In this document: positions 32,308 to 44,477 of the stretch, one piece after another
Layout: every line of letters begins with the position of its first letter
Position numbering within the stretch: position 1 is the stretch's first letter
NCBI GenBank assembly: GCA_963555705.1
Contig: OY743179.1
Span: 17,182,692-17,246,691 of the forward strand
DNA: 64,000 nucleotides
Reading direction: 5' to 3'
Origin: Ligustrum vulgare
Taxonomy: Eukaryota; Streptophyta; Magnoliopsida; Lamiales; Oleaceae
Translations under genes and position numbers: made by a program
The notes under the pieces: generated by a model
Databases searched by the model: none
What the model was told of the DNA's origin: nothing
What the model saw: the letters and a program-made list of their open reading frames with translations, nothing else

Positions 32308-32637
32308 TAGGGAAATACGCTAACCTTTACTATTCAAGGAAGTTTTCAATAATTTCAATTGGTTATGTTGTTTTAAAATTTTAATATTTTTTGTATAGAA
32401 AGATATTTTTATGCCTTTATATTTGTGTTGTTATGTAAAAATATTAAAATTTTACGAATACTTTCTGAAATCAATATTGCGAATAATAACTTTCGTTCAT
32501 CACATGGTGAAATATTATTAATGAAGAATAGAAGAAAAGAAAAAGGTTTTATTTTGAAGCCAAGCGCTTTGCTAATATAATCCCGTGACTTTCTGTTTTG
32601 CTAATCGGGCGCTAACCTAAGCCATATCCCATCGTCG
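32308..32637. other. AT-rich spacer between Helitron and MULE
   Basis: No gene or recognised repeat seen. Confidence 0.5.
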
Positions 32638-32932
32638 GGCGAATTACACTAAATACCACTGATGTTTAAGACAAGTTTCAAAAATACCACTAAAGTTCAA
32701 TTATTACGTGAATTACCACTAACTTTTGCTTACAACACATACCACTCTGCTCAAATAATAACTCCAACCAACCAACCTGTCTATTAATAGATGACATGGC
32801 TACACTTCCCAATGTGTGGTATCCACATGGCGGCTGAGGTGGAAAATGAGAGACCCAAAGATCACTTAAATCCCATTTCTTTTTCCCATTTCTCTTGTCT
32901 GTCTCCCATCCCCTTCCTCATTCAAGCCCTTT

Positions 32933-33888
32933 TCAAGGATCGCAGGTATAGCTCCTGAGGTTTCTCGCCTCTAGGTAGCTTACCTCTCATTCATTAGTTG
33001 GCAAGGCATAACAACTGACACACACGTATGTTGATGGGTAGGATGTAAGGAAAATACCTGCAATATGATCATATCATTAGAGCACTTCATGGTAAAATAG
33101 GCCAACCACCTAACTGTTGTCGACTTGTAGTGCTGAATGGGGAAATAAGCATTTTCACCGCGTAACATTCTCCCCCATTTGAATTCGCTTACGCCCTATT
33201 AGCGGAAGTGAGCTTCGCATCAACACACATTTCTCAATTGTGAGAATCAAACGACACCATCCCCTCATGGACAGGCATCCACACAGTGGTACTCTCACAC
33301 TTGCCCACAGTAACTTGTACATACTACCTCCAATACCAACCTTCACCATATGCGCCCATAAGCACTAGTTCTTAGGTGGGCGGCCTCCAAACGGAAGCGA
33401 CTCCAACACATGCCCGAACACATACCCACTACATTCTCGTAGGTCTTGCAATATGCGTTCCACAAAACTCCTTGAAAGACAATCGCGCAGCGCTGCCCAA
33501 CACAACCATCTTCCCTATAGATTCTTTTTTCATGTTCTGCATGCTTGCCGACATGATCTGTGGCCTAAAATCTTTTCTCCACAAGAATTCATGTCATTGA
33601 TCTTCCATAAAACCAACAACGCATTCAAGTGATCCCGCTCTGATACCAACTTTCACGAATCGCAGGTATAGCTCTCAAGGTTTCTCACCTTAAGGTAGCT
33701 TACCTCTCATTCATTGGCCGGCAAGGCAGAACAACTGACACTCACGCACGCTGATTGGTAGGATGTAAGGAAAATACCTGCAATATGATCATATCATTAG
33801 AGCACTTCATGGTAAAATAGGTCAACCGCCTAGCTGTTGCCAACTTGCCGTGTCAAATGGGTGAGATAAGCATTTTCACCGCGTGACA
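32933..33888 (-). mobile_element. TRIM-type miniature LTR retrotransposon, 956 bp
   Basis: It has two direct terminal repeats: 33653-33888 (5' LTR, minus) and 32933-33167 (3' LTR), each about 235 bp and starting TGT(C/T)ACGCGGTGAAAAT. Next to the 5' LTR is TGGTATCAGAGC (minus, 33648-33637), the initiator-Met tRNA primer site. Next to the 3' LTR is the purine tract AAATGGGGGAGAA (33180-33168). An exact 5-bp duplication CCTTT flanks it (32928-32932 and 33889-33893). The internal 485 bp codes for nothing. It could move only with proteins from another element. Confidence 0.92.
33637..33648 (-). promoter_or_regulatory. Primer-binding site of the TRIM
   Basis: TGGTATCAGAGC on the minus strand is complementary to the 3' end of plant initiator-Met tRNA. 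It lies 4 nt from the LTR end. Confidence 0.9.
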
Positions 33889-34079
33889 CCTTTCCACGAA
33901 TCCCAATCATTAGGGGAAAATGTTTAGTTATAAAAAGGAAATTACTACAGCAGTAAAAATAAATAAATTACAATATCAACAATAGGTTCGTCCTTGGATT
34001 TCCGTATAGTGACAAAGGAAGAGTTGAGGCAACATGCAAAGTAGATTAATGTCCTTGGAGGGTATGGGGATCAAAGCTT

Positions 34080-36001
34080 GCTGGAGAACCGATGTGGCAG
34101 ATAAAGTCGTTTGAGCCAATCCATTCTTGCAGCAAGGTATACCAAAACAAATAGCTACAAGTGGTTAGCAAACAAGTATATAGAGACATTTAGCATTGCA
34201 CCGGCTTGGGATATCAAGTTATTTATAGCTATGGTCTTGAAAGAGAAAGGTGTTGAAATTAGCAAAATAGTGGCTTGGAGAGCTAGGAGACATGCTAAAG
34301 AGTTGATGCGAGGTTCTTTAGTTCATCAATTTAGTCTATTGGGTTCATATGAAGTGGAGGTACAAAGAACGAATCCTGGTACGACTATTATCCTTTCCCT
34401 AGATGAGCTTGTTTTAGGGTATATATGTTTGCTTTGAAGCTTACAAAAAAGGCTTCTTGGCGGGGTGTAAACCAGTTATCTGTATTGAGGGTGTCATCTA
34501 AGGGGGGATTTTGGGGGTCATTTATTATCTACAGTAGGGATTGATGCTAGTGATTGTATCTTCCCGATAGCCTATGATGAGGTACAATTGGAAAACAATA
34601 AACGTTGGACAAGGTATTTGAAATTATTGGGGGAACATCTAATGATTGAAAATGCGTTCGGTATGACTTTCATGTTAGACCGACAAAAATGCCTTAAGAA
34701 TATTGTGGGAGAGTTGTTTCCATATGTTGAGCATAGATTTTTTGTTCGACACGTACGCAAATTTCTTTCGGGCAGATTTCAAAAGGTTGAGACTGAGGAA
34801 TTATTTATTGAGAGTGGCCAGGTTCGCACATTTTGTCAGAATTCCAGTTTTGGATGGAAAAATTAGAGAAAGAGCATCATAATGCATGGGAGTGGCTAAT
34901 GAAGAAGCCTCTGGGTCAGTGATCCAAGTCCCACTTCCAATCGTACTTGAAGTGTGATCTTCTCGTAAATAATCTCTTGTAGAGCTTCAACAATTACATA
35001 CTAGAGGCAAGAGATAAAGACATTTTATCACTCTTGCAGATTATTCAAACCAAACTGATGGAGCGAACATATAGAAGACGTGCGGTGATGGATAAGGTTG
35101 GAGGTGATATTTGTCTAAAGGCTCTAAAAAAATTGGAACTCAATAGGCTAGAATTGTTCTCTTGGAAAGCTTTATACAATGGGGAGATGCAATATTAGGT
35201 ATTTGGACCCTTCTTCGATGATCAATTTGTAGTAGATGTAAGAAACAAGTCTTGTGCATGTAGAAGGTGGGATATAACTTGTATTCCTTGTCCTTGTGCG
35301 ATAGCTAGTCTACGAGAATGGGGGAAAGGATCCATTGCATTAGTGGGAATGTTACAAAGTTTCAACATATATGAGTGCATATCAATACTCCATTTATCCC
35401 ATCAATGTACCTAAAATGTGGCCGTCTAGTGGATGTGAGCCAGTGAAACCCCTTGGCTGGAAGAGCAAGAAAAAAGGGCAAAAACAAATGGTGCATCGCA
35501 AAGGAATTAAAGAAACTATGCTTACCCGAGAGAAAAAGGAAGAAACTAGATAAAAGAGGTAACAGGAAAGTACGGGGTAAATGTAGTATATGTGGACAAA
35601 AAGGGCCTACTAAAAGATTCCACTCAAAGAATCCAATGAACCCGCCTCCAAATGATTTTGAGGTCAGAACAATTCTTTATTTTATAATTCTCTTTGTTTA
35701 GGAACAAAATTTTGTGTTTACACTTCGATAACCATCTTTGTGTTTACATTTTAACCTGTAGGATGAGATACAAAGTGCTTTGGGTTTTGCCTCATTTCCA
35801 GGAAATTATACTGCACCTTTAGAATCATTTTCGCAGCTCGGAGCTACAACATCAACTGAAACACTTGACCATCATGTTTTCTACTCACAACTGGGTTTGT
35901 CGATAGCAGTAGGTTTGCCTCATCCAAGATCAAGCACCAAAAGAAAGAGTTATGTGCCAAAACGTAGAGTTAAGAGAGGGCAATCATTGGATTTGACTTA
36001 A
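34080..36001 (+). pseudogene. MULE transposase, broken
   Basis: Pieces in changing frames follow the MULE order: LAARYTKTNSYKWLANKY, AWRARRHAKELMRGS, then the catalytic region near 34480-34620. There ICIEGCHLRGDFGG replaces the usual IDGCHLKG, so the first Asp of the DDE set is Glu. GIDASDCIFPIAY and LENNKRWTRYL follow. A SWIM zinc-finger region near 35240-35300 reads CACRRWDITCIPCPCAIA, where the expected His is Cys. A C-terminal CSICGQKGPTKRFHS knuckle and a GQSLDLT end follow. Stops and shifts throughout show that it is inactive. Confidence 0.85.
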
Positions 36002-36785
36002 AATATCCAAGAAATGTGAAAAAAATGTGAATCATTTTTGTTGGCATAAAGTTGCAATGTGAAACACTTTTGTTCATCTAGAGTTTCATTGGGCAACACT
36101 TTTGTGTAGCTGAAGTTGCACTAAATAAAAACTTTGTTCATCTACTCAAGAAATGTGAAACACTTTTGTACTTGAAATCTGATTTGTTGTACTTGTGTTT
36201 GTTGAGTGAGCCTTCTTTTGTCATTAATTGATAATTTTAGTAACTATGAATTGGATATTATTACTCGTTGGTACAAATGAATTCGTTAAGTGGTCTTGAA
36301 TGTGGCATGGAGAATGGAATCAATTTGTTAGTTGATAAGAATGATGTTTTTCTGTCTATCGTATAAGAAAAATTAAGAAAAAAATTGTTGTAGGCAATAA
36401 TAAGATAAGTGGTAATTCGCGTAATAATTAAATTTTGGTGGTATTTTTGAAAGTTTCCTTAAACCTGAGTGGTATTTAGTGTAATTTGCCCACAAGAAGT
36501 GGCCTTGAACGAGGAAGGGGACGGGAGATGGACGAGAGAAATGAGAAAAAGAAATGGGATTTAAGTGATTTTTGGGTATCTCATTTTTCAACTCAGTCGC
36601 CACGTGGATGCCACATATTGGGAAGTGTAGCCATGTCATCTATTAATGGACATGCTGGGGGGTTGGAGTTATTATTTGAGCATAGTGGTATGTGTTTAAG
36701 TAATCATAAGTCAAATGGTAATTCGCATAATAATTGAACTTCTGTGGTATTTTTGAAACTTCTCTTAAATTTCAATGGTATTTAG

Positions 36786-38350
36786 GCCCGGTTTGATAGA
36801 ATTTCTTTACCATGGAAAATGGAAAATATTAACATATTTTCCTACTTTCTATTGTTTGATACGTAAAGTTTTTTTGGCAATTCTAAATCCATCTCAGGGT
36901 CATGTGATGTTGTTTTTCCACTTTTTAAGGAAAAAGGCTTTCCCAATTCCCACATATATATGGTGGGAATTCATTTTCCACTTAAGGTGGGAAATTTAAA
37001 TTTTTTTTTACTATTTCTGTTCTTTTTTGTTTCCCGTTAATTTAGAAATGATTCTAATAGATAAATATTTGGAAAAAGATTTTTTTTTTTCTAAAATAGG
37101 TCAAATTTATCATTTTTTTTATGAAAAATAATGTCAATAAAAAAAAAAAAAACTCAAAAAGTTCTTCACTTTTTTCACCTAGAAAATAAATTCAATCAAA
37201 TACAGTTTCTAATTCCAAGAAAAATAAGTTCATGAGAATTCAATTCACTGTGATTCATTTTTATTCCACCCAAATTCTACTTTGACAATCCCAGAAATTC
37301 AATCATTTGGAATTCTCTTTTTAGGATCTGTTTGATTGCATTACATTTTTCATGGAAAACACGTTTTCATCCTATTTTTCAACTATTGCATCGTTTGATT
37401 GCCTTAATTTTTCATGGAATTCGTTTTTCAACTTTTCTTGATTTTCGATTTTTTTTTTTGTTTTGATGGAATTTATTTTCCCACCACTTTGGTGGGAATT
37501 GATTTTCCACCTTAGGTGGAAAATAATTTTCGTATCGTTTGATCTTTTTTGTCGTTGTTACTTAACTTATTTTTTTTCTAGAAATTATTATTATTATTAT
37601 CAAATACAAACATATGGAAAATTAAAGAAAAATAATAATTTTGATTAAAATAGCAAAATTTTGCTTTATTTTTCATGCAAAATAATGTTAATCAAATAAT
37701 GAAATTTGAAAAATTCTTCTTTTTTTCCACCTAGAAAATTTAAATAATCAAATACATTAACTTCCCATTCTCAAGAAAATAATTACCCAGGAATTCAATT
37801 TCTTTTTTGCGTTTGATTTGCTTCCAATTCAATGGAAAAGAATTCATTTACCCGCTTTCTCTAATTTTGGTTGTTTGATTTGCAACATTTTCCTTGAAAT
37901 TCGAATTCTAGTTTTGAACTCCAAGCGCGTATTTTCATTATTTTTAAGGAATTCGGTTTCCTAGATAAGTGTGAAGTTTTATTTTTCAGGTAAAATCTTC
38001 TATCATTTTCGTTACGTTTGATCTTTTTTGTTATTGTTAATTGATTTATTTTTTCTCAAAAATTAACATTATTATTATCAAGTATAAATGTGTTAAAAAT
38101 AAATTTTCTTATTAAAATAGCTAAATTTTATTACTTCATTCGTCATTAAAAATAATGTCAATTAAACAATAAAAGTTAGAAAATATTTTACATTTTTTCA
38201 CCTAAAAAATTAAACACATTAAACTTTCAATTATCATGCCTTGAATTCAATTCTTCAAAATTTATTTTCTTTTCACACAAATTTCACCAACATTATTAAA
38301 CGCAATCTTAATTCGTTTTCTTTTCACCCAAATTTCTTAAAACTACGGAA
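36786..38350. mobile_element. Three related MITE-like blocks in tandem
   Basis: Blocks of about 500 bp starting near 36786, 37326 and 37860 share the same order. Each has a GTTTGAT(A/T)G...TTTTCATGGAA start, a TTTCCAC...AGGTGGAAA segment, GATC(T)TTTTTTGT(C/T)(G/A)TTGTTA, TTATTATTATCAA, an AAAATAATGTCAAT(A/C)AA segment and TTTTTTCACCTAGAAAAT. All are diverged and non-coding. They separate the MULE from the PTB gene promoter. Confidence 0.6.
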
Positions 38351-38474
38351 ATTAGCCCTCGTCCAAATATATATAGTAATAAAAATTAAATAAAAAGAAA
38401 ATAAATTTAAAGAATCCTTTCCGAGTCTCTCAACTGTTCGTCCTCTTTGAGCCCTAATTCCCTTCTTCGTTCAG
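38351..38474 (+). promoter_or_regulatory. Promoter-proximal region and non-coding exon 1 of the PTB gene
   Basis: After the MITE blocks the composition changes to UTR-like text (CCTTTCCGAGTCTCTCAACT, GAGCCCTAATTCCC), ending TTCAG with the donor GTACCT at 38475. I infer that this is the 5' UTR exon spliced to the acceptor ATAG at 42791-42794, just before the start codon. The transcription start is not defined. Confidence 0.5.
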
Positions 38475-39414
38475 GTACCTATCTCAATCTCTGTATTTAC
38501 CTTCTAGTTCTGATTTCAATCCGATTTTCTGATGTATATCGGTAGATGCGGTTACGCCAAAACATGTATGTATTTGGTTTGATGGCTGAGTTCGAAATCA
38601 TTGGCGAACATATTAGATTCAGTATTTGCTACTGGTAGATGTTATTCGATAGTTACTTAATTTTTATTTACCTAGAAGACAAAAATCTCGGGTTGATATT
38701 AGTGATTTTATTTGGTTTAAAAGCTGAATCTGAAATATTTGTTGAACATATTGGGTTTAATTTTTGCTGCTGGAATTGACTAGTTCCTATCTATCTAAGA
38801 ATACCAATTCGGTTTTATATTAGTGATTATTTTTTATCTTTTTTTGTTGAGGGAAATCTAGGTGAACAGATTTGATACGGTTCTTCTCTTGCTGCATGGT
38901 AGATGTCTTTATGAAAATCACTTAATTTCTATATATCTAGAAAATAACAAACTTCACTGAATATTTGTGATTTACATCTTGGTTATGTGTGCACTCGGGT
39001 TAAACAGATGAATTTAAAGTCTTGGGTGAACAGATTTGATTTATTTTTTCTTCTGCTAAATGCTATTGTAAGATTGAATTAATTTCTATCTATCTGTCCT
39101 TGTGTACACTTCTCATCACATCTAAAACAAAACACCAATTACTTCTTGGTTTGGATGCTAGTGGGGGTGATGGTTCTATGTTTAGCTTTGTTAAGGTTTT
39201 AGCTAGTGCCTGGGCTTTTTGTGGGTTGAGGTGGTGAATCATTTGTTCTCGAGTTGGTGTAAAAATCTATTTGGTTATTGAAATTCTTGAAAGGCTTATT
39301 TGAAGCTGAGATGGTGGTTTCTTGTAACCGGGTTACTTCAAAGGCTTAGGAGAGTGTGGTAGTTTTAATAATCTTCACCATGGTTAAATCTCGCTTTTCA
39401 ATCCACCGGTGAAT

Positions 39415-40740
39415 ATGGATATGCAGAAGGATTCTGGTAGATTTGAGACTTCAAGTCCTAAAACCTCTCCATATATTCATTCACACCTCTAGTTTGCCTG
39501 ATCTTGCTGAACACTTCTACTACTTCTCCTATAGTTTTAGCAAACCTCTTGCACAACTCAATGGTGAATCCCCCCTTCTCTTCATCAGGATGGCTAGCAA
39601 GAAACCCATGGCACCCATTGTTTAAAAAGGCGGAAATAGGTACTGAGGCGTTTTGAGGCGTAAGCCTCACCGCAAACCTAAAAAATTAGAGAAAAATTTA
39701 AAATAATATCTTAAAGTCTATTTCTCCAATAAAAATAGACTAATTCATATTCATATTTAATGTAGCAACTATATATATTGCCCAAAATTAGTAGTAGACA
39801 TGTCACATGGTGAGAAAATTATAACAAAACAGCATGACCCGACTATCAAAAATATTTTGTTTGGGAACATGTTTTCCCTCATGTTGAAATTGAAAAAAAA
39901 GGTTAAACTAAAAAAGTTTAGAAGGATTTGCACTAATCATTATCATTACTGCGTTTGCAGTTCCTTCTTAGGGAAGATTGTAGGCTGGGTTGGGTTTTTG
40001 TTTATTTAAAATCTTTGGGATGATGTTTTATAATATTATTATTAGGTTAAAAAATAGGCCGAAGTTTATATTTTCTTTGGGCCCAAGCATATATATTATT
40101 ATTTTTTGGCCTAAATTTTTAAAAATTAAAATTATAATTGAGGCTTATGCCTCACGCCTCTTGAGGCTTAAGAATCGAGGCGTACGCCTCAAGCAATGAG
40201 GCGCCCACCTTACCAAAAAAGCTTATTTATTAGCGCCGTGAGGCGCTAGCAATGCGCCTCAGTAGCGCCTTTTTATTCCATGATGGCACCACACATCAAC
40301 CCTCTTTTTAAGGTACATTTCTGCAACCCCAACTCTTAATTCATTAGGGACCTGTTGAATTGTAATGTATTTGTTAAACTTTCGCACCCATTCTCTAGGA
40401 TTATCTCCTCCAAATGTAGGGAAATTCATATTAAATCTAGGACATAGCTCACCACTACTCAACTCAGACGTGTTGCTATTACCCTCAACCTGTTTACTCT
40501 TGGTTTCACTCTAAGTCGGACTAATTTTGGCCATCATCACCGCTAAGGACTTGTATTTGGATCCCATCTCATGTAATAATTCCTCCATCTTATCTTGTTT
40601 ACCACACATCGATCTAAGTACTTTATCAGAGGAGTCCATCTTACCGGATAGTGTTGGATAGGCTAGACCCAAATCCACCTGGTCTTTATCTATCTTCTTC
40701 AATTGTTCTTCCGTTGCTTCTGACTAGTTTCCATTGTTTA
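39415..40740 (-). pseudogene. Gypsy gag fragment, minus strand, split by a hAT MITE
   Basis: It reads MSSGELCPRFNMNFPTFGG, then NPREWVRKFNKYITIQQVP, AEMYLKKRVDVWCH, then (after the MITE) GFLASHPDEEKGGFTIELCK and VNEYMERF. Removing 39616-40282 with one copy of the 8-bp duplication restores an uninterrupted VDVWCHGFLAS frame. Upstream the frame has stops near 40512 and 40725. It is gag of a plant Ty3-gypsy element with no pol attached. Confidence 0.85.
39616..40282. mobile_element. hAT MITE, 667 bp, with 8-bp TSD
   Basis: The ends CATTGTTTAAAAAGGCG and CGCCTTTTTATTCCATG form imperfect inverted repeats, flanked by exact ATGGCACC duplications (39608-39615 and 40283-40290). Subterminal GAGGCG/CGCCTC words recur. 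There is no transposase. Its excision restores the host gag frame, confirming the limits. Confidence 0.92.
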
Positions 40741-42385
40741 GGTCAAAATCTTTAGTGCTTTTATACCAATTTATACCAATTTGTTATGATTGAAGCTGAT
40801 ACAAATTGTGAGCTTCAATCACAACTCACTCCAACATTAGATGGTGAAGAAAGATAAAAATGAAGAAGTGGGATGAGGGAGATAATGGCGTACGAATTCA
40901 GCAGAGCCAAACAAAATTAATCATCATTCTCAACAACCTACTCACTCCGTTAAACAGCAAGAAAGTAGAAGCGTGAATTGGAAATAAAAATGTAAAATCG
41001 CATATTAGAAAATGTAATTAAAACCCAGCCATACAGAGTAGAATGGCGTCTTTTGCATCTAATTCCTTTTCCCCTCATACTATGCTGTCTCCTTCCAACG
41101 GTTATTTGAAAATTTGTTACTCCTGTTGTTCCATTTCTTCCCTTGATGTCGCTGTAATCCATCCTTATCCAGCTCCTCATGACATATTTGTGATTTACAT
41201 CTTGGTTATGTGTATAATTGGTTTGACCAGATGAATTTAAAGTCTTGGGTGAACGGATTTGATTTAGTTTTTTCTTCTGGTAAATGCTATTGTAACTTGT
41301 AAGATTGACTTAAATTCTATCTGTCTGTATAGTATTAAAATTGTCTAAATATACGCAATACACAGTTTGGTTAACTTATGTGTCTATATGGTTTAACGAC
41401 GAAGTTTGTAACTGTGGGTGAACAGATTGGATTCAGTTTTGGTTGCTGGTAGATGTTATTGTAAAAATTACTTAATTTGTCTACCTAAAAAGAAGCAATC
41501 TTCGTGTAATATATGTGATTTACGTTTTGTTTCATTTAATTCACAGCTTTTCTATGATATAATATAGTTCTTATTGTTAAATTGTGGCCCTGACTTGTGT
41601 ACCCATTTTCTTTTTTTCTGGAGCTATGAATGATTCATAATAAACTTTGTTTGTTCCTGGTCTTTCTTGCGCAACCACTTCTGTTAGTTTTGATATATGT
41701 TGATTTTTTTTTATTGATTTGTGTTGTGAAAGCCATATCAGTTAATCAGAAAGTATGCTAGCATGTCAAAGATTATTTTACTGCTTTGTTGATGGCATAG
41801 ATCTAGAGCCTGAAAACTGGATCTTGGAAAAAAAAAACTGGACCTTGGGGAAAAAAAAATAATCTGTAATGAAATTGAGCCAGTCATTTTTATTTAACTG
41901 TTTGTTTGAGTTTAAAGGAGTAACAATCCTATTCAACCTTCCTTCTAGGTTGTTTTCCTAGATCCCGACTTTACCAATTGAATTGAATTTTGTTGAAGTT
42001 TTCAAATACTATTTCCATACCGGCAGAAACAACATGAGGATCTCCAATAGTAGTTGTGTCTCAATTGTGAGAGTTGAAGTTACTAGCTTGTGATTTAGAT
42101 GGTGGATTTAGCTGTAGTTATATTGTTGGCCAAGTGGACAAATAAGCGCAATGTTACTATTGAAGCCTGTAACTCTAATGCAGTTGTGGACATAGCATGG
42201 CCTGGGGTGTGATATTCCGGTGAGATAATTTATTGTGGAAAACAGTGTATGCTATGTTGTATGTTAGTTAAGGGGAGAAATCCAAATTCATGTATTCTAA
42301 AAAGATTGTTTTTCTATATATTTTGTTGCATATTTGAGGTTGGTTATTACTTGCTAAGAAGCAAACTAGTGGGTGATACAATTAT

Positions 42386-42622
42386 GCCTCTGTTTGGTAA
42401 ATCGTTTATAAACGCTTGTTTACAAATATTTGTTTATAAAGAATGACTTGGCAACATTTCGTTGGTCCTTTTTTTGAAAAGTAACAAATGATGGGCGGAA
42501 ATCTTTGACCAGCCGGAATTGTTGATTTTCAAAAAAATAAAAAATAAAAAAATTGTCCAATGAAATTTGCCACGTGGCCGTTTATAAATAAAATTTAGTA
42601 ACAAATTTTACCAAACAGAGGC
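42386..42622. mobile_element. MITE with GCCTCTGTTTGGTAAA ends
   Basis: GCCTCTGTTTGGTAAA and its exact reverse complement at 42607-42622 bound 237 bp of non-coding sequence in the PTB 5' UTR intron. Flanking TAT/TAT is compatible with a 3-bp target duplication. Confidence 0.85.
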
Positions 42623-42800
42623 TATTATTACTTGATTGGACCATGAATGTGTACGCGCGTGTGTATTTCTGTATTTTTTCTTGGGTTCACATGTATCTTT
42701 GTGGTTGCAAACAGTTAACATTAAATTTGATTTTCAAAAATGATTTAAATAATTATATATCATGGATAATTATAAATGATTTTTTTTTTTATAGTGCGGA

Positions 42801-44420
42801 ATGGCATCCGTGTCAAGCCAACCACAGTTCCGCTACACGCAACCCCCTTCAAAGGTTCTCCATTTGAGAAACTTACCATGGGAATGTACAGAAGAGGAGC
42901 TCATTGAACTAGGGAAACCGTTTGGTAAAGTTGTTAACACGAAGTGTAATGTTGGAGCAAATCAAAATCAAGCTTTTATTGAATTTGTAAGGGACAAATT
43001 TTTTCTCCTTTCTCTTAATTTCAATTTATGATATAATCTTTGACCACTTCTAAAATTTAATGTTCTTTTTGTGATCTTTTTATGTGTAATAGGTGGAATT
43101 AAATCAAGCTATTGCAATGATATCATATTATGCTTCATCCTCAGAGCCAGCTCAGGTACGAGGGAAAACTGTCTACCTACAATATTCCAACAGGCAAGAA
43201 ATAGTGAACAACAAAACTACTGCAGATGTTGCTGGAAACGTACTCTTGATAACTATTGAGGGTAATGATGCACGCCTAGTCAGCATTGATGTCCTACACC
43301 TGGTAAGCAATTAGGGATCTTCCTCCCGAACTCATTGCTAGGAGGAGCAATTCTTAACAAGAAAATGTTCCCTATGGTTTTTAGTCGCTAGATTGAGTAT
43401 GCATACTTTGTTAGGCTTTTGTTTGACAAGAATGTGAATTAATGAGCAGGCACATGTCAAGGATATATCTTCGATGGCAGCTAATTGCATTGGGAGAAAG
43501 AGCTTATGTGTGTTTGTCTCCTTTCTCCTTTGCTTAAAACTGGCTCTTTCTTCCCTTCATCTTCATGTTTCTACCTCAAATAATTTCTATTTTTTATTCT
43601 CTTTCTGGTACCTTTGTCCTTTATATTGGCACTGATTTTGTGGATTTTACGTTGCATAGTCATAGAAGCATTGCATTATTGGATATGTTTGTCTTGGTTC
43701 CCTTCCTATACATATAATATTTTACGATACATTGTCATAGAATCATTTTTTAGTTTTTATATAAATATAAAGATATGAACTATGATGTACTCACATGGAC
43801 ACGTGTCGAGCATACCAACACTATTTAAAAAAAAGTATTGACACAACAAAAATCATAGACATGTTGATTAAATTCTTTAAAAAATTTAGTCTGTGTTCGA
43901 TAACTTGTTTATAAATAACATATTTCCTCAATTCATTTTAACCACACACATTTTCTCAAATCACTTTTCAACTACATCTTATACCTCAAAAACATAACAT
44001 TCTTTGTTTACAAACAATAACTTTTACCAAACACTGACTTATTTATATAGCCCTTTTTGGCATCCATTAAAATAAAAATATATTTTTGATTTTTCTCTTT
44101 CATATTTTCAATAACATATTCTCTAGTAAAATCATATGACACGTAAAACAAAAAAAATTCATTATTTTTTAACCACACATTTCAAAAAAAAAAAAAATAC
44201 TATTCCAAAACTCATTTTTTCCTGCAAAATGGGGCTCAAACAAGGGCATTGTATAAGTTAAGCCCCTGTTTGGTTCTGATTTTAATTTCAAGTCAAAGGT
44301 AACAATTAATTTTAACAACACATTTTATGAGACTCACAACTTCTCAACCACATATCTCATCTACTTTTATCAAAATCTACTAAAATCTGATTTTAATCTA
44401 TACCAAACAGAGGCTAAATT

Positions 44421-44477
<57 letters not shown>

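Larger units (their letters stand above)
32638..36786 (+). mobile_element. Decayed Mutator-like element (MULE)
   Basis: The left terminal repeat (32638 to about 32932, starting GGGCGAATTACACTAAAT) is mirrored on the right at 36492-36786. Both contain ATCTATTAATGGACATG/ATAGATGACATGGCTACAC and the ACTTCCCAAT(G/A)TGTGG block. A second, short copy of only the outermost ~90 bp lies just inside at about 36400-36491. Between them is a broken MULE transposase (about 34080-36001). A TRIM retrotransposon (32933-33888) is inserted at the inner edge of the left repeat. The long terminal repeats (about 290 bp) and SWIM-type transposase are typical of MULEs. A 9-bp target duplication was not found. Confidence 0.82.
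39415..41184 (-). mobile_element. Truncated reversed Gypsy element in the PTB 5' UTR intron
   Basis: Minus-strand gag sequence is recognisable. Near 40790-40755 there is TTGGTATAAAAGC, a mutated form of the initiator-Met primer site TTGGTATCAGAGC. Farther right, 40800-41184 could be a remnant of its LTR (minus strand starting TGTCATGAGGAGCTGG). The 3' part of the element is absent. Confidence 0.6.
38475..42794 (+). other. Long 5' UTR intron of the PTB gene
   Basis: The intron runs from the donor GTACCT (38475) to the acceptor (ATAG, 42794). It holds a diverged tandem repeat of about 130-150 bp (from about 38555 to 39100, and again 41185-41470). Units contain GGTGAACAGATTTGATT, CTGGTAGATG(C/T)TATTGTAA and TTACTTAATTTCTATCTATCT. 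Between the two groups is a reversed Gypsy gag fragment carrying a hAT MITE. A Tourist-like MITE is at 42386-42622. Confidence 0.6.
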
